Both the position numbers and the translations under genes were made by a program. DNA of 10,159 nucleotides from JACDBD01 sp050743385 (GTDB taxonomy: Bacteria; Actinomycetota; Acidimicrobiia; IMCC26256; JACDBD01). The stretch covers positions 1 to 10,159 of the forward strand of contig JBOGFJ010000237.1 of assembly GCA_050743385.1 (NCBI GenBank). Direction: 5' to 3'. The notes beneath the pieces were generated by a model. That model was not told the origin of the DNA, searched no databases, and worked only from the letters and a program-made list of their open reading frames with translations. Of this stretch, positions 1-4,944 are shown one piece after another (position 1 is the first letter of the stretch; every line of letters begins with the position of its first letter).

Positions 1-265
1 ACTCGACCACGACCGCAGCGGCCCACTCTCCCGCCGCGGTGGCCGCCGCCGCCAGCCCCAAAGCCACGCTGCTCGCGCCCGCGCCGGTCTCGCCCCCTAC
101 CGCGACCACCGAGCCGCGCCGCAGCGCCGGGATCAGCTCACCCAGCTCTCCCGGAACCGGGAGGACCTGCTCCCCCGCCAGCACCACCGGGCTCGCCTGC
201 CGGGCGACGGCCTTGAGATGCATGCGCGCCTGCTCGTCGCGCCGGGGAAGCGCGGTCAGGGTCAT
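1..265 (-). CDS. RecA-fold protein of ImuA' type (N-terminal part, runs off left edge)
   Basis: The frame begins at the ATG at 265-263 and stays open to the window edge, giving the first 88 residues. After a charged start (MTLTALPRRDEQAR) comes VVLAGEQVLPVPGELGEL and then a P-loop-like turn GGETGAGASS (57-66) followed by an Ala-rich helix and WAAAVVV. This order (linker, strand, P-loop, helix, Trp-Ala-Val strand) is what I expect of the RecA-like ImuA' proteins of actinobacteria. Those proteins work with the Y-family polymerase ImuB and DnaE2 in mutagenic translesion synthesis. The Walker A lysine position is Ala64, so ATP binding looks impaired. The family call rests on the pattern plus the LexA box directly upstream. 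The C-terminal part and any following imuB lie outside the window. An unrelated P-loop protein remains possible. Confidence 0.6.
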   Translation of the reverse strand, partial: MTLTALPRRDEQARMHLKAVARQASPVVLAGEQVLPVPGELGELIPALRRGSVVAVGGETGAGASSVALGLAAAATAAGEWAAAVVVE

Positions 266-272
266 GCCCGAG

Positions 273-302
273 ACCCTATCGAACAGGTGTTCGGTAGGGC
301 AA
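273..302 (-). promoter_or_regulatory. Promoter of the ImuA'-type gene, probably leaderless
   Basis: On the minus strand TTGCCC (-35, plus positions 297-302, 4 of 6 to consensus) and TAGGGT (-10, 273-278) are separated by 18 bases. Only 7 bases separate the -10 box from the ATG at 265, so transcription would begin at or next to the start codon and no Shine-Dalgarno is needed. The LexA-type palindrome fills the spacer. The whole promoter lies in the 42-base gap after the aldo/keto reductase stop, so this gene need not depend on read-through. Confidence 0.5.
279..294. promoter_or_regulatory. SOS box (LexA operator)
   Basis: TCGAACAGGTGTTCGG matches the mycobacterial/Gram-positive LexA consensus TCGAAC-N4-GTTCGA at 11 of 12 fixed positions; the last A is G. 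The core GAACAGGTGTTC is the CGAAC-N4-GTTCG type rather than the E. coli CTGT-N8-ACAG type. It lies between the proposed -35 and -10 boxes, where bound LexA would block RNA polymerase, and 13 bases before the ATG. DNA damage should derepress the downstream RecA-fold gene. Confidence 0.78.
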
Positions 303-307
303 GCGGG

Positions 308-1321
308 CTAGGTGCGAGCGCGGGTGTGGCCGGCGACCCAGCTCATGTCGTCGTAGCGGTCGCCGGCGGCGGCGCCGCTCGGCGCGATCTCGTCCAGTCG
401 AGCGAGGTCGGCGGGCGACACGTCCACGGCGAGCGCGCCGACGTTCTCCTCCAGGTACGAGCGCCGCTTGGTCCCCGGGATCGGCACGACGTCCGAGCCC
501 TGCGCCTGCACCCACGCGAGCGCGAGCTGCCCGGGCGTGACGCCCTTCTCGGTCGCGAGCTCTCGCACCCGATCGACGAGCTCGAGGTTGCGGGCGAAGT
601 TGTCGCCCCGGAAGCGGGGTTGCGTGTGACGGAAGTCGTCGTCGGCGAGGTCGGCGGCGCTGGTGATCTTCCCGGTGAGGAAGCCGCGCCCGAGCGGGCT
701 GTACGGAACGATCCCGATCCCGAGCTCGCGGGCGGTCGCGACGTCCTCGTTCTCGATGTCGCGACTCCACAGCGACCACTCGCTCTGCAGCGCGCTGATC
801 GGGTGCACGGCCGCCGCGCGCCGCATCGTGTCGGCGGACGCCTCCGACAACCCGAGGTAGCGCACCTTGCCCGCGGCCACGAGCTCCGTCATCGCGCCCA
901 CCGTGTCCTCGATTGGCGCGGCCGGGTCGGCACGGTGCTGGTAGTAGAGATCGATCACGTCGACGCCGAGTCGCCGGAGCGACGCGTCGCACGCCTGGTG
1001 AACGTAGTCGGGTGCACCGTTCGCCGACCGACTGCCCCCGGGTCCGATCACGATCCCGAACTTGGTCGCGAGGATGACCTCGTCACGGCGGTCCGCGATC
1101 GCCCGGCCGACGAGGTCCTCGTTGGCGCCGGCACCGTAGACGTCGGCCGTGTCGAGGAAGGTGACGCCCAGGTCGAGCGCGCGGTGGATGGTGGCGATCG
1201 CCTCGCCCTCGTCGGCAGGCCCGTAGGCGAAGCTCATGCCCATGCAACCGAGGCCCTGGGCAGAGACCTCCAGGCCCTCGGAGCCCAGCGTGCGGGTGTC
1301 GAGCGCTTCGGGGGGTGTCAT
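308..1321 (-). CDS. Aldo/keto reductase, NADP-dependent type
   Basis: A 337-residue (alpha/beta)8-barrel oxidoreductase that reduces aldehydes or ketones with NAD(P)H in the cytoplasm; the substrate cannot be read from sequence. It opens with RTLGSEGLEVSAQGLGCMGMS, the signature of the AKR13/YakC-like bacterial group. The catalytic tetrad is present: Asp57 and Tyr62 in LDTADVYG, Lys87 in LATKFG, His129 in YYQHRADP. The cofactor-binding end shows YSPLGRGFLTGK (207-218) and IPGTK (281-285). Length is typical and the protein is intact. The ATG at 1321 is chosen because the barrel begins ten residues later and a GGAGG lies nine bases upstream. The open frame extends further upstream but that extension overlaps the methyltransferase and has no family resemblance. 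The gene lies 67 bases after the methyltransferase stop. Confidence 0.94.
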   Translation of the reverse strand: MTPPEALDTRTLGSEGLEVSAQGLGCMGMSFAYGPADEGEAIATIHRALDLGVTFLDTADVYGAGANEDLVGRAIADRRDEVILATKFGIVIGPGGSRSANGAPDYVHQACDASLRRLGVDVIDLYYQHRADPAAPIEDTVGAMTELVAAGKVRYLGLSEASADTMRRAAAVHPISALQSEWSLWSRDIENEDVATARELGIGIVPYSPLGRGFLTGKITSAADLADDDFRHTQPRFRGDNFARNLELVDRVRELATEKGVTPGQLALAWVQAQGSDVVPIPGTKRRSYLEENVGALAVDVSPADLARLDEIAPSGAAAGDRYDDMSWVAGHTRART

Positions 1322-1330
1322 CTCGTCGGT

Positions 1331-1335
1331 CCTCC
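1331..1335 (-). promoter_or_regulatory. Ribosome binding site fixing the aldo/keto reductase start
   Basis: GGAGG on the minus strand, nine bases before the ATG at 1321-1319. It selects this start over longer in-frame alternatives reaching to 1495. Just upstream, at 1349-1363, GTCGTC-TGC-GACGAC is a short perfect hairpin of unknown role. Confidence 0.6.
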
Positions 1336-1388
1336 GGTGGAGAGCGCGGTCGTCTGCGACGACGGTACGACTTCGACCGTGCTCGACG

Positions 1389-2123
1389 TCACGCGCCGGT
1401 GCGGACCGCGCAAATGTGCAGAAAAGCCGGGACCTTGCGCTGCCGAGCCATCTCCGGCACGTCGGAGACGAGATCGTCGTCAGGTACCGGCTCACGGATG
1501 GTCTCGATCAGGAAGCCGGCCTCCGCCAGCGCGTCGGCGTATGCGACCAGGGGGCGGTGCATTCCCGCGAACGTCATCTCGAGCCCGTCACGCTCGAACG
1601 GCAGCGCGTACCGGAACGGCTCGAAGTACGGCACGAGCAGCCGGAAGTCACTCTCGGGGCCATCGGAGTCGAACAGCCCGGTAGTGCTGATGGGGTGCAT
1701 GATGGCGAGGCACAGCCGTCCGCCGCGCACGACCACGCGGGCCGCCTCCCCCACCGCGCTCACCATGTCGTCGACGTCTTGGAGGGACATGAACGCGATC
1801 GCGAGGTCGGCACAGGCGTCGACAGCCGGCAGCGCAGCCGCGTCGGCGACGACGACGCGCCGGCTCGTCTCATTTTCGGCCGCGAGGCGAGCCAGGGTCG
1901 GTGAGCCGTCGAACCCGACGACGCAGTGGCCCCGCTCTTGCAGCGCGCGACCGACCCGGCCCTCACCGCAGCCGATGTCGAGGGTAAGTCGCCCGGGTGA
2001 CGGCACGATCTCGAGGAATGACGGCAGGTTGAGGCGCCAGAAGAAGGAGTCGTGACCGGGGGTGCGCGCCCAGGCGGCCCAGTTGTGCGCCTGCGCCTCC
2101 CAGGCGTCGCGCAGGCTGCCCAT
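1389..2123 (-). CDS. Class I SAM-dependent methyltransferase
   Basis: A 244-residue Rossmann-fold methyltransferase of the Methyltransf_11/25 kind. Motif I is LDIGCGEG (48-55), the acidic residue binding the SAM ribose is Asp72 in VVGFDGS, motif II is VVADAAALP (91-99) with Asp94, and the post-motif region has FMSLQDVDD (111-119) and VVRGGRLCLAIMHP (131-144). The C-terminal third, rich in Phe, Tyr and Pro (PYFEPFRYALPFERDG), is the substrate-recognition part, followed by the usual ALAEAGF late strand. The substrate is unknown; a small molecule seems more likely than nucleic acid or protein. It follows the Nfu-N-like gene by nine bases on the same strand and probably is co-translated with it, as no clear Shine-Dalgarno precedes its ATG. 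Confidence 0.9.
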   Translation of the reverse strand: MGSLRDAWEAQAHNWAAWARTPGHDSFFWRLNLPSFLEIVPSPGRLTLDIGCGEGRVGRALQERGHCVVGFDGSPTLARLAAENETSRRVVVADAAALPAVDACADLAIAFMSLQDVDDMVSAVGEAARVVVRGGRLCLAIMHPISTTGLFDSDGPESDFRLLVPYFEPFRYALPFERDGLEMTFAGMHRPLVAYADALAEAGFLIETIREPVPDDDLVSDVPEMARQRKVPAFLHICAVRTGA

Positions 2124-2132
2124 GCCCAGTGA

Positions 2133-2498
2133 TTATTTCGCCGGCTCGGGGGGCGGCTTGACCTCGAGGCCGAGCGCCTCGCGGGAGGCGGGCGACCAGC
2201 CCGCCTCCTCGCCGTAGTAGATGAAGAGATGCTCGATCGCGTCGGCGAACTCCCCCTCGAGCTCGGCCATCCGCTCGGCCGGTGCTTCGACCGTCACCAC
2301 GCTCGAATACACGGTCACCGCGGTGGCGCCCATGTCGAAGAGCCGGCGCGCCAGCACGTCAGGCGGCCGGGGACCCTTGGTGTCCTCGACCGAGCGGTAG
2401 CGCTCGATCGCCATGCCCGTGAGCGATCGGTCGAGGTCGAACAGGACGACGGAGGGTGACGCCCCGCGGCGCGTGGACACCGTGATCAGCTGACCCAT
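2133..2498 (-). CDS. Small protein resembling the Nfu/NifU N-terminal domain
   Basis: A 121-residue soluble protein. The stretch LARRLFDMGATAVTVYSSVVTVE (49-71, here only named by its ends L49 and E71) has the layout of the Nfu N-terminal domain: a helix with 'LARxLF', a turn, then two strands of the 'V.SV...-ITV' type, followed by an acidic helix ending LFIYYG (91-96). The CxxC cluster-binding domain of true Nfu scaffold proteins is absent; the tail is WSPASREALGLEVKPPPEPA. It may therefore be an accessory or carrier protein rather than an Fe-S scaffold. The ATG at 2498 has AGGGAG seven bases upstream; a GTG immediately before it (2501) is a possible alternative. It leads the pair with the methyltransferase. 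The domain assignment is my inference from pattern only. Confidence 0.65.
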   Translation of the reverse strand: MGQLITVSTRRGASPSVVLFDLDRSLTGMAIERYRSVEDTKGPRPPDVLARRLFDMGATAVTVYSSVVTVEAPAERMAELEGEFADAIEHLFIYYGEEAGWSPASREALGLEVKPPPEPAK

Positions 2499-2516
2499 CA
2501 CCTGGCTCCCTCGCTC

Positions 2517-2557
2517 GGCCGCAGGCTACCTGCGGCCACCCTGCGGGACGCGCGTCC
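2517..2557. repeat. Two inverted repeats in an 83-base intergenic gap
   Basis: GGCCGCAGG-CTA-CCTGCGGCC (2517-2537) is a perfect hairpin with nine-base arms and a three-base loop. Nine bases further, GGACGCGCGTCC (2546-2557) is a perfect 12-base palindrome. They sit after the TIGR03086 stop (2585) and before the ribosome site of the Nfu-N-like gene. No T-tract follows on either strand, so this is at best a GC-only terminator or attenuator; a protein-binding operator is the alternative. Confidence 0.45.
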
Positions 2558-2584
2558 GCACCTGCGACCGCGCAGCCTAGGAGG

Positions 2585-3154
2585 TCAAAGCTCGCGACCG
2601 AGCAACGCCAGCAGCGCGGTCTGACGGTCGGCTCCGGCCGGGACGTCGTGGTCGCCACCGAACATCCCGCTGCCGATCAGGAGATCCTTCTGGGGCTCGA
2701 TCACCGCCCAGCACGCCTCCACGAGCTCGGGCGCGAGCGTCGTCTCCTGATCGGTCGCCTTGGCGACGTCCCAGCCGTGGATCACCACGTCGATGAGGCG
2801 ATGGCCGATGTACACCTCGCCGGGCACCGGCCCGTACGACACCGCGCACGGCGCCTCCATCGCGCCCGGCATGTGGAAGGCCGCCGACGCCGCGCCACTC
2901 GACGTGTCGTACTCCGACAACGGATCGTCGCCGAGCACGTCGCCATCGAGACGGACGCCGACGTCCACGATCGTCTTGCCCCGCGCGAGCTCGCCGGCCC
3001 AGTAGTTCCCCGTGACGATGTGGTTGACGAGCGCTCTCACGTCCCACCCCTCGCAGGGCGTCGACGCCGCCCAGTGGTCGGCGCCGACCCCGGCGACGAA
3101 ATGGCGGGTGGAAGCCAGAGCCTCGTCGTGCAGCTCGGGAAGGTCCAGGTCCAT
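2585..3154 (-). CDS. TIGR03086-family metal-binding protein (DinB / mycothiol maleylpyruvate isomerase N-domain fold)
   Basis: A 189-residue four-helix-bundle protein. It shows the family's landmarks: STPCEGWDVRALVNHIV (31-47), where His45 is the first metal ligand, and RLIDVVIHGWDVAKATDQ (119-136), where Asp122 and His126 take the places of Glu144 and His148 of corynebacterial mycothiol-dependent maleylpyruvate isomerase. These proteins bind Zn or another divalent metal. Many are thought to be mycothiol-dependent transferases or detoxification enzymes, but individual substrates are rarely known. The ATG at 3154 is preceded by GAGGGGG and fits the family N-terminus. The stop of rnhB lies 23 bases upstream, so the two may be co-transcribed. 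Nothing is truncated. Confidence 0.9.
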   Translation of the reverse strand: MDLDLPELHDEALASTRHFVAGVGADHWAASTPCEGWDVRALVNHIVTGNYWAGELARGKTIVDVGVRLDGDVLGDDPLSEYDTSSGAASAAFHMPGAMEAPCAVSYGPVPGEVYIGHRLIDVVIHGWDVAKATDQETTLAPELVEACWAVIEPQKDLLIGSGMFGGDHDVPAGADRQTALLALLGREL

Positions 3155-3177
3155 CTCCCCTACCCCCTCTGCCGTGG

Positions 3178-3840
3178 CTACAGGAACAGTCTGCCCGGCG
3201 GCGGAGGCAGGCCGCGCCAGCAGAGACCGTCCATGAAAATCCACGACCGGCGGTGGATCGCGCTGGGCCCGTACCCGGCGAGGGCGGCCTTGTGCACCGG
3301 CGCGGGGTAACCGACGTTCGACTCGAAGCCGTAGGCCGGGTAGTGCTCGGCCTCTGCCACCATCAGGGCGTCGCGGGTCACCTTCGCCACGCACGACGCC
3401 GCCGCCACCGCCAGCGACGTGGTATCGGCCTTGACGACGGTGGTGACGCGTGCCCCCAGACCGAGGTAGTCGTGCTTGCCGTCGAGAATGATGCGATCGG
3501 GCTCGAAGCCCTGCACGAGGAGCCCGGTGAGGGCCCGCCGGCCGGCCGCCCGCAGGGCGGCGGTCATCCCGAGCTCGTCGCACTCCTCGTGGGAGGCGTG
3601 GCCGACGCCGATCGCCACCGCCCAGACGGCGACGGCGGTCGCGGCGCGCTGGCGCTCCTCCCGTGTGAGCTCCTTCGAGTCGCGCACACCCTTCAGGTGC
3701 GTGGGCGCCGGCACCACCGCCGCCACCGTGACGGGGCCCGCCCAGGCGCCTCTCCCCACCTCGTCGATGCCACAGACGACGTCGTCGCCGGCCTGCCAGC
3801 ACCGGCGCTCGAGGCGAAGCGTGGGCGGTCGGCTCGTCAC
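3178..3840 (-). CDS. rnhB: Ribonuclease HII
   Basis: A 220-residue enzyme that nicks RNA of RNA-DNA hybrids and starts removal of single ribonucleotides from the chromosome. The N-terminal signature GIDEVGRGAWAGPV (24-37) supplies Asp26 and Glu27. Asp120 lies in IILDGKHDY and Asp157 in VAKVTRDALM, completing the DEDD metal site. The region YGFESNVGYPAPVHKAAL and the HRRSW motif (196-200) are also typical of the family. The start is a GTG at 3840; upstream in the same frame there is no ATG, GTG or TTG before a stop. No clear Shine-Dalgarno is visible. A short proline-rich frame overlaps this GTG (see findings). It is divergently transcribed from the 69-residue gene and heads the minus-strand series of the left block. 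Confidence 0.95.
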   Translation of the reverse strand: MTSRPPTLRLERRCWQAGDDVVCGIDEVGRGAWAGPVTVAAVVPAPTHLKGVRDSKELTREERQRAATAVAVWAVAIGVGHASHEECDELGMTAALRAAGRRALTGLLVQGFEPDRIILDGKHDYLGLGARVTTVVKADTTSLAVAAASCVAKVTRDALMVAEAEHYPAYGFESNVGYPAPVHKAALAGYGPSAIHRRSWIFMDGLCWRGLPPPPGRLFL

Positions 3841-3930
3841 CGGAGCACGGACGGGCGCGGGGGTGGCGGCGGAGGCGATGTCATGGAACCTACCAAGCCG
3901 TGAACAGCGTGTTTCGGATGCGGAATCGCG

Positions 3931-3959
3931 TTCTCAGCCGCAGTCGAGGCTTGTACCCT
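3931..3959 (+). promoter_or_regulatory. Candidate leaderless promoter of the 69-residue protein
   Basis: TTCTCA (3931-3936, 4 of 6 to the -35 consensus) and TACCCT (3954-3959, TAnnnT type) are 17 bases apart, and the -10 box ends seven bases before the ATG at 3967. No Shine-Dalgarno is seen in those seven bases. This matches the layout at the ImuA'-type gene. The prediction is from motif only. Confidence 0.42.
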
Positions 3960-3966
3960 CGCGCCC

Positions 3967-4176
3967 ATGAACCCCGGCGCCCGCGTGGAAGTGCGATCCC
4001 GATTCGACCAGCGCTGGGCGCGCGGATTCGAGCTGGTCGAGGTCGTGAACGACGAGGGCGAAGACCGATACCGCATCCGCCGTCGCTCCGACGGCTCGGT
4101 GCTCCCGGCCCTGTTCATCGACGACGACATCCGCGAGGAGAAGAAGCGGAAGTCGTCGTCGATGTGGTGGATATAG
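3967..4176 (+). CDS. Small basic protein of unknown function (69 aa)
   Basis: A compact soluble protein with no signal peptide or membrane segment. It starts MNPGARVEVRSRFDQRWARGF, continues with FELVEVVNDEGEDRYRIRR and SDGSVLPALFIDDDIR, and ends in a basic, Ser-rich tail EEKKRKSSSMWWI. The alternation of short hydrophobic strands with turns suggests a small beta-barrel (SH3- or Tudor-like), and the tail could contact nucleic acid or ribosome; both points are inference. The frame is accepted because it has a promoter-like sequence at leaderless spacing, actinobacterial codon use, and occupies a gap that no other gene explains. Its stop at 4174-4176 abuts the stop of the convergent GYD gene with no intervening base. 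I do not recognise a named family. Confidence 0.75.
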   Translation: MNPGARVEVRSRFDQRWARGFELVEVVNDEGEDRYRIRRRSDGSVLPALFIDDDIREEKKRKSSSMWWI

Positions 4177-4470
4177 CTACGTAGCGGCCTTCAAGCTCGC
4201 AATCAAGTCGGGGATCGAGATCGCCTGGTACGTCGTCGTGCGCATCGTGCCGCGCGCCGCGAGCGTGATCGCCGCCTTCGCCATGGTCGCCTCATCGGGC
4301 GCCTCGATCACGTTGAGGAAGTCGTACTGACCCATGAGGCCGTACTGGACGACGACGGTGAGGCCCATCGACTCGACCTCGTCGGTGACCTCGCGGATCC
4401 GATCCGGGTTCTCGCGCACGGTGGCCCAACCGTCGGGCCCCAGCGTCGTGAGCATCACATACGTCGGCAT
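4177..4470 (-). CDS. GYD-domain protein
   Basis: A 97-residue protein with a ferredoxin-like dimeric alpha/beta barrel fold, as in the GYD family (PF08734). It opens MPTYVMLTTLGPDGWATVRE, carries the family's name motif in a variant form (MGQYDFLNVIEAPDE, 46-60), and ends with TYQAISIPDLIASL. The role of the family is not established. Members often stand beside metabolic genes and may bind small ligands. The ATG at 4470 has GAGGGAG eight bases upstream, and the shorter length fits the family better than the longer in-frame extension, which overlaps the RpiB-like gene. It is the last gene of the HAD-RpiB-GYD cluster, 35 bases after the RpiB-like stop. Confidence 0.86.
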   Translation of the reverse strand: MPTYVMLTTLGPDGWATVRENPDRIREVTDEVESMGLTVVVQYGLMGQYDFLNVIEAPDEATMAKAAITLAARGTMRTTTYQAISIPDLIASLKAAT

Positions 4471-4505
4471 CCAAATGGCTCCCTCGTCCGCACCGCGAGC
4501 GGAGC

Positions 4506-4934
4506 CTACCGATCGGGCTCCAACCGGGCGACGTTGTCGGCTTCGGCAGGGTCGGGCTCGGTCGCGAACCAAGCGTCGAGCATCTCGTGGGCGACGTCGG
4601 CGCTGGTGAGGCGCAGGCCCATGACGAGCACGTTGGCGTCGTTCCAGGTGCGTGCCCCCGCGGCCGTGGCGGCGTCGGTGCAGAGCGCCGCCCGCACGCC
4701 CGCCACCTTGTTGGCCGCGATCGACGCGCCGGTGCCCGTCCAGCAGAACAGCACCGCGGTGTCGGCCTCGCTCTCCGCCACCAGCTCGCCGACGCGGCGG
4801 CCGACGTCGGCCCACTCGATCGCCTCGCCTGCGGGTGGACCGACCAGGGTCACGTCGTGGCCGCGCTCGGCGAGATCGGCGGCGACCGCCTCGGTGAGCG
4901 GGGTCTTGTCGTCGGAGCCCAGCGCTACTCGCAC
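4506..4934 (-). CDS. RpiB/LacA/LacB-family sugar-phosphate isomerase, divergent active site
   Basis: A 142-residue protein with the fold of ribose-5-phosphate isomerase B. The core is intact: LFCWTGTGASIAANKVAGVRAAL (from L62 to L84) gives the catalytic-base cysteine (Cys64) and the phosphate loop, and WNDANVLVMGLRL (98-110) is the family's second signature. Two catalytic histidines of E. coli RpiB are replaced. The GCDHVG motif carrying His10 reads GSDDKT, and the RQHND motif carrying His99 reads RTWND. The usual sugar ring-opening step thus lacks its histidine, so the substrate may be an open-chain or different phosphate, or the role may not be catalytic. The start is a GTG at 4934, ten bases after the HAD stop, with no good Shine-Dalgarno, consistent with coupling. 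The family call is firm; activity as RpiB is not. Confidence 0.86.
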   Translation of the reverse strand: MRVALGSDDKTPLTEAVAADLAERGHDVTLVGPPAGEAIEWADVGRRVGELVAESEADTAVLFCWTGTGASIAANKVAGVRAALCTDAATAAGARTWNDANVLVMGLRLTSADVAHEMLDAWFATEPDPAEADNVARLEPDR

Positions 4935-4944
4935 GGATACCAGG

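Noticed and set aside
218..1684. Long plus-strand open frame opposite the aldo/keto reductase and methyltransferase
   Set aside because: It is antisense to two well-supported enzymes, has Arg/Ala/Val-rich composition typical of high-GC shadow frames, and shows no domain.
2517..2537. Rho-independent terminator after the TIGR03086 gene
   Set aside because: The hairpin is strong, but no T-run follows on the minus strand, so it is listed only as a repeat.
3155..3802. Minus-strand extension fusing the TIGR03086 gene to an upstream 216-residue segment
   Set aside because: The extension is Arg/Gly-rich shadow of rnhB in another frame, while the ATG at 3154 has a strong ribosome site and the correct family N-terminus.
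3887..3915. Promoter for rnhB (TAGGTT with GAAACA)
   Set aside because: The -10 box is acceptable but the -35 matches only 3 of 6 and no Shine-Dalgarno follows, so I did not list it as a feature.
4471..4815. N-terminal extension of the GYD gene into the RpiB-like gene
   Set aside because: The extra residues are Arg/Gly-rich and antisense-free shadow of the RpiB-like frame; the ATG at 4470 has GAGGGAG at eight bases and matches the family length.
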